Positions 21,970-25,042 of a stretch of DNA of 25,042 bases are shown in pieces. The notes under the pieces were generated by a model. It had not been told where the DNA came from, ran no database searches, and worked only from the letters and a program-made list of their open reading frames with translations. Position numbers and translations under genes: made by a program. How positions within the stretch are numbered: position 1 is the stretch's first letter; every line of letters starts with the position of its first letter. Source of the DNA: Streptosporangiaceae bacterium (GTDB taxonomy: Bacteria > Actinomycetota > Actinomycetes > Streptosporangiales > Streptosporangiaceae); NCBI GenBank assembly GCA_030041195.1, contig JASHOI010000198.1:1-25042 (forward strand). The letters are read 5' to 3'.

Positions 21970-22737
21970 ATGCGGGTGCACGTGGTCAGTGATGTGCATG
22001 GCCGGGCCGATGCGCTTGCCGTCGCTGGCGACGGCGCTGACGCGCTCATCTGTCTCGGTGATCTGCTGCTGTTCGTTGACTACGCGGATCATGCGAAGGG
22101 AATCTTTCCCGATCTGTTCGGCGCCGAAGCGGCCAGGGAGTTCATCGCGCTGCGGACGGCCCAGCGGTTCGACGAGGCCAGGCAGATGTCGGCGCAGCTG
22201 TGGGCCGGCCTTGACGGGGACCCGCGCGCGCACGTCGAGGCGGCGGCGTCGCGGCAGTACGCGGAGCTGTTCGCCGCGCTGCCCGCACCGGCGTATCTCA
22301 CCTACGGCAACGTCGACATCCCGCGGATGTGGGCACCGCACCTGCGGCCCGGCCATCACGTGCTCGACGGCGAGCGGGTAGAACTCGGCGGCCGGTCGTT
22401 CGGGTTCGTCGGCGGCGGCCTGCGCACGATCTACCGGACGCCGAACGAGATCTCCGACGAGGACTTCGCCGCGAAGGTTGCCGCGGTCGGCGACGTGGAC
22501 GTGCTCTGCTCGCACATCCCTCCGGACGTGCCGGACCTGCTGTTCGATACCGTGGCCCGCCGGATGGAACGCGGCAGCCGGGCGCTGCTCGAGGCGGTCC
22601 GGGCCAGTCAGCCGCGGTATGTCCTTTTCGGGCACGTGCATCAGCCGCTGGCCACCCGGGTCCGGATCGGCCGCACCGAGTGCATCAACGTCGGCCACTT
22701 CCGCGCCACCGGGACGCCCTACGCGCTGGAGTGGTAG
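21970..22737 (+). CDS. Calcineurin-like metallophosphoesterase
   Basis: The product is 255 residues from ATG 21970; an in-frame GTG at 21964 is less likely given the -10 element spacing. The metal-binding motifs of the family are in order: SDVHG (7-11), LGDLL (29-33), YGNVD (in place of GNHE), SHIPPD and FGHVHQP. These ligate a dinuclear metal centre for phosphomonoester or phosphodiester hydrolysis. Between motifs 2 and 3 there is an insertion with helical character (residues about 45-100, FPDLFGAEAAREFIALRTAQ and on). There is no signal peptide, so it acts in the cytoplasm. Substrate unknown. It begins a plus-strand run of four genes ending with glucokinase. Confidence 0.92.
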   Translation: MRVHVVSDVHGRADALAVAGDGADALICLGDLLLFVDYADHAKGIFPDLFGAEAAREFIALRTAQRFDEARQMSAQLWAGLDGDPRAHVEAAASRQYAELFAALPAPAYLTYGNVDIPRMWAPHLRPGHHVLDGERVELGGRSFGFVGGGLRTIYRTPNEISDEDFAAKVAAVGDVDVLCSHIPPDVPDLLFDTVARRMERGSRALLEAVRASQPRYVLFGHVHQPLATRVRIGRTECINVGHFRATGTPYALEW

Positions 22738-22752
22738 CCGCCCGTGGCGGGG

Positions 22753-22764
22753 TACGCTCCGTGC
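22753..22764 (+). promoter_or_regulatory. Predicted -10 element of a leaderless SRPBCC gene
   Basis: TACGCT (22753-22758) is 6 nt before ATG 22765, the same geometry as in the preceding gene (TAGGGT, 6 nt, ATG). It lies 16 nt after the phosphoesterase stop, so an own promoter for the downstream genes is likely. Confidence 0.5.
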
Positions 22765-23211
22765 ATGGCAGACAGGACCACGTCGAGCATTGTCATCGGG
22801 ATGCCGCGGAAGGATGTCATGGCGGTGATCGCTGATTTCGCCGCGTATCCGGAATGGGCGACCGGCGTGCGCAGCGCGGAGGTCCTGGCCACGGCCGACG
22901 GGCGGCCCGCCACGGTCCGGTTCACGCTGGACGCCGGGTTGATCAAGGACAGCTACGTGCTCGGCTACGACTGGGACGGGGACGCGCGGGTCCGCTGGAA
23001 CCTCGCCGAGCCCGGGTCGGTGATCTCCGAGATGTCCGGGGGCTACGAGCTGGCGGAACGTGGCGACGGGACCGAGGTGACCTACGAGCTCGCCGTGGGC
23101 ATCAAGGTGCCGATGCCGGGGATGCTGAAGCGCCGCGCGGAGAAGACGATCATCGACACCGCGCTCAAGGGGCTCAAGTCGCGAGCCGAAAACACCGGGA
23201 GAGGCCGATGA
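22765..23211 (+). CDS. SRPBCC (START/Bet v1-like) protein, polyketide cyclase family
   Basis: The product is 148 residues from ATG 22765. It is one SRPBCC domain: SSIVIGMPRKDVMAVIADFA, AYPEWATGVRSAEVL, then RWNLAEPGSVISEMSGGYEL and GTEVTYELAVGIKVPMPGML. The fold forms a hydrophobic cavity for lipids or polyketide-like ligands, but most actinobacterial members of this conserved group have no known function. It ends in ATGA overlapping the SCO2127-like gene (23208-23211), so the two are translationally coupled, with glucokinase next. No catalytic residues can be assigned. Confidence 0.9.
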   Translation: MADRTTSSIVIGMPRKDVMAVIADFAAYPEWATGVRSAEVLATADGRPATVRFTLDAGLIKDSYVLGYDWDGDARVRWNLAEPGSVISEMSGGYELAERGDGTEVTYELAVGIKVPMPGMLKRRAEKTIIDTALKGLKSRAENTGRGR

Positions 23212-23747
23212 GTACGCAGCCAGACAACGCCGACTCCGGTCGCGACGCCGCCCGTGACGGCACCCGTAATGGCGGCCGTGACGGGTCCCGCGGCGGGAGC
23301 TACGACCTAACCGCCGAATTCCAGCGCTGGCTGATCCGGTCCAGCGCCCGCAACATGCGCGACGAGCTCACCGGGCAGTTCCGCAAGACCTTCAACCGGG
23401 CGGAACGGGAGAACGTGTGGGGGGTGGCCACCACCGAGCCGCCGCCGGATCCGTCGGGAGAGGCCCCGGAGTGCGCCTGGTGCCCGGTGTGCCGCGCGGC
23501 CCGGCGGATCCGGGAATCCGGCCCGAGCGTCGGGGGGCAGCTGGCCGGGGCCGGCAATGTGGTCGCGGCCGCCGTGCAGGAGGCCATGTCCGCGTTCGAG
23601 ACGGTGTTGTCGATGGGGCACCCGGCGGACCATGAGTCGGGGTTCCCCGTCGGCTCCTACCCGGACGACCGGTTCCCACAGGACCGGTTCCCGGTGGCAG
23701 GCACGCCTCGCGAGGGGGCGGACCATGAGCCTGACGATAGGGATTGA
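23208..23747 (+). CDS. Conserved actinobacterial protein next to glucokinase (SCO2127-like)
   Basis: The product is 179 residues from ATG 23208, with GGGAGAGG upstream. The N-terminal 30 residues are Asp/Gly/Arg-rich and probably disordered. The conserved core (about 30-140) includes YDLTAEFQRWLIRSSARNMR, the Cys cluster ECAWCPVCRAARRI that may bind metal, and a helical SVGGQLAGAGNVVAAAVQEA. The C-terminal 40 residues are repetitive (DDRFPQDRFPV). Homologues sit before glucokinase in Streptomyces, and the S. coelicolor SCO2127 product has been linked to glucose uptake and glucose kinase activity. The mechanism is unknown. Its end overlaps the glucokinase start by 23 bp, indicating coupled translation. 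Confidence 0.85.
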   Translation: MSTQPDNADSGRDAARDGTRNGGRDGSRGGSYDLTAEFQRWLIRSSARNMRDELTGQFRKTFNRAERENVWGVATTEPPPDPSGEAPECAWCPVCRAARRIRESGPSVGGQLAGAGNVVAAAVQEAMSAFETVLSMGHPADHESGFPVGSYPDDRFPQDRFPVAGTPREGADHEPDDRD

Positions 23748-24714
23748 CGTCGGGGGCACCAAGGTCGCTGCCGGCGTGGTCGATCCCGGCGGCCGCATCG
23801 TCGAGAAGGTCAAGCGGGCCACGCCGTCGGGCAGCCCGGAGCTGACCGCCAAGGTGATCGGGGAGACCGTCAGCGAGCTGGCCGGCCGCCACGAGGTGGA
23901 CGCCGTCGGCATCGGCGCCGCCGGGTTCGTCGACGCGATCAGGTCCGGCGTGCTGTTCGCGCCCAACCTCGCCTGGCGCAACGAGCCGCTGAAGAAGCGG
24001 GTCGAGGATTACGTCGGCCTGCCGGTGGTGGTGGAGAACGACGCGAACGCCGCCGCCTGGGCGGAGACCATGCTCGGCGCGGCCCGCGGGCAGCAGCACG
24101 TCATGCTCGTCGCGGTCGGCACCGGCATCGGCGCCGGGATCGTGCTCAACGGCCGGGTGTACCGGGGCCAGTTCGGGATCGCCGGTGAGCCGGGGCACTA
24201 CCGGGTCGTGCCGGACGGCCGGCTGTGCGGGTGCGGCAACCGCGGCTGCTGGGAGCAGTACGCGAGCGGCAGCGCCCTGGTCGCCGAGGCACGCGAGTTC
24301 GCCAGGCGCTCGCCGGGCGGGGCGGTCCGGCTGCTGCAGCTCGGCGGGGGAGCCGCCGAGGGAATCAGCGGGCCCGAGATCACCCAGGCCGCCAGCGAGG
24401 GAGACGCCGCGGCCCTGCGCTGCTTCGAGATCGTCGGAGCCTGGCTTGGCCAGGGACTCGCCGCGCTGGCCGCGATCCTGGACCCGGGCTGCTTCGTGAT
24501 CGGCGGCGGCGTGTCGGAGGCGGGCGATCTGCTGATCCGCCCGGCGCGCGCCGCGTTCGGTGACGCGCTGCCCGGGGGGTCCTACCGCCCGCACGCCGAG
24601 ATCAGGCTGGCGGAGCTCGGCCCGGACGCCGGCGTGATCGGCGCGGCCGACCTGGCCCGCCGCACGCTGAGCGACCCCGTGGGGATGGGCAGAGGCGGGC
24701 TGGGGTGGGGCTAG
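23725..24714 (+). CDS. glk: ROK-family glucokinase
   Basis: The product is 329 residues from ATG 23725, with GAGGGGG upstream. ATP-binding loop IGIDVGGTKVAAG (5-17), catalytic base Asp106 in ENDANAAAWAE, second phosphate loop GTGIGAG (132-138) and the zinc motif: His158 in GEPGHYRVV with Cys168, Cys170 and Cys175 in CGCGNRGCWEQYASG. These define bacterial ROK glucokinases, which phosphorylate glucose to glucose-6-phosphate with ATP. In streptomycetes the orthologue GlkA also mediates carbon catabolite repression. Homologues are about 315-320 residues; the extra end (VGMGRGGLGWG) is encoded by a G-rich tract. It is last in the SRPBCC-SCO2127-glk run. Confidence 0.95.
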   Translation: MSLTIGIDVGGTKVAAGVVDPGGRIVEKVKRATPSGSPELTAKVIGETVSELAGRHEVDAVGIGAAGFVDAIRSGVLFAPNLAWRNEPLKKRVEDYVGLPVVVENDANAAAWAETMLGAARGQQHVMLVAVGTGIGAGIVLNGRVYRGQFGIAGEPGHYRVVPDGRLCGCGNRGCWEQYASGSALVAEAREFARRSPGGAVRLLQLGGGAAEGISGPEITQAASEGDAAALRCFEIVGAWLGQGLAALAAILDPGCFVIGGGVSEAGDLLIRPARAAFGDALPGGSYRPHAEIRLAELGPDAGVIGAADLARRTLSDPVGMGRGGLGWG

Positions 24715-24742
24715 GGCGGGCTTGGGCGGGGGCTTGGGCGGG
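24680..24742 (+). repeat. G-run tract at the end of glk and beyond (G-quadruplex-like)
   Basis: More than eight runs of three to five G, separated by one to eight bases, span the last codons and the convergent intergenic spacer, with a repeated GGGCTTGGGCGGG. Such a tract could fold as a G-quadruplex in the RNA or displaced strand and act as a terminator-like stop between the convergent genes. Confidence 0.55.
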
Positions 24743-24743
24743 T

Positions 24744-25042
24744 CTAGAGCACAGCCCCGTTATCGGGTCCTGAGCCGCGCGACGGCCCGTCGCCGAGGCG
24801 CAGCACCAGCACCACGAACCCCCCAACGAAGGCCGCGATCGCCAGGAGCGCGGCCCAGCCCGGCACGGTCCAGCCGACGAGCGTGGCTATGAGCAGGTAG
24901 CCGGGGCCGCCGAACAGCGCCGTCCAGGCGCCCTTGGCCATCGGGTCGAGGTGCGGCAGCGGCGGCGGGGGCGGGGGGACGTAGTGCTCGCCGGTGTCGT
25001 CGGCCTCCGCGCGCCGGTCGGCGGGCTGGCTGGCGGGCGGGT
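24744..25042 (-). CDS. Small membrane protein with Pro-rich N-terminus (5' end outside window)
   Basis: The minus frame is open from the right edge to TAG 24746-24744, giving 99 visible residues. The visible N-terminal part is polar and then Pro-rich (GEHYVPPPPPPLPHLDP), followed by ALFGGPGYLLIATLVGW and AALLAIAAFVGGFVVLVLRL, two transmembrane helices, and a short polar tail. An internal ATG (24941) exists, but the Pro-rich part is in frame and of a conserved type, so I take the gene to start beyond the edge. Similar two-helix proteins are found beside glucokinase in actinobacteria as I recall. No function is known; it sits convergent to glk. Confidence 0.8.
   Translation of the reverse strand, partial: PPASQPADRRAEADDTGEHYVPPPPPPLPHLDPMAKGAWTALFGGPGYLLIATLVGWTVPGWAALLAIAAFVGGFVVLVLRLGDGPSRGSGPDNGAVL

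Noticed and set aside
1..25042. tRNA, rRNA, integrase or transposase genes
   Set aside because: I looked for tRNA-like cloverleaf arms, rRNA stretches and recombinase motifs and saw none that I could support.

Overview
The window is high-GC DNA (about 70% by eye) from an actinobacterium. The evidence is GTG starts with strong purine-rich ribosome sites, ATGA stop/start overlaps, leaderless genes, and a right half whose gene order recalls the Streptomyces coelicolor glkA neighbourhood: glucokinase, SCO2127-like protein, SRPBCC protein, phosphoesterase, acyl-CoA ligase, PimB-like mannosyltransferase, NlpC/P60 hydrolase, DEDDh exonuclease and stand-alone Lrp/AsnC domain. The left half is accessory metabolism, and I cannot name the species. 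A Streptosporangiales-like or similar non-Streptomyces genus is only a guess.

Left part. A minus-strand operon (3690 to below 1) encodes an APC permease, a DeoR-type repressor and a GMC oxidoreductase cut by the window edge, joined by two ATGA overlaps. Its upstream region (3740-3820) carries nested inverted repeats that overlap a predicted promoter. An XRE-type regulator that looks truncated follows (4007-4474), ending in two adjacent hairpins. Next come a GntR/FadR-type regulator, a convergent proline racemase-family enzyme with a Ser/Cys catalytic pair, and a divergent MarR-CLC pair joined by an ATGA overlap. A small ArsR-like regulator, probably leaderless, follows.

Middle. A minus-strand cluster (15366 to 9720) encodes a sugar-type ABC importer (double ATPase, permease, lipoprotein), then a dienelactone hydrolase-like enzyme and a short-chain dehydrogenase. 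It looks like an uptake-plus-catabolism unit of unknown substrate. Upstream of it only the last 26 codons of what looks like a LacI-family regulator remain (15645-15725), so the local repressor seems to have been lost. Between this and the conserved region lies nearly 1 kb without a convincing gene (15367-16355). It holds nested inverted repeats of the core GATCTAGGAGG and a four-copy 21-bp tandem repeat.

Right part. This is the conserved housekeeping region: stand-alone AsnC ligand-binding domain, DnaQ-like exonuclease, secreted cell-wall hydrolase, phosphatidylinositol mannosyltransferase-like enzyme, long-chain acyl-CoA ligase, metallophosphoesterase, SRPBCC protein, SCO2127-like protein and ROK glucokinase. 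A Pro-rich two-helix membrane protein runs off the right edge. I did not find a clearly new defence or biosynthetic system. The best leads are the DeoR/APC/GMC operon with its operator-like repeats, the asymmetric ABC ATPase with its lost LacI regulator, and the two repeat-rich non-coding stretches.
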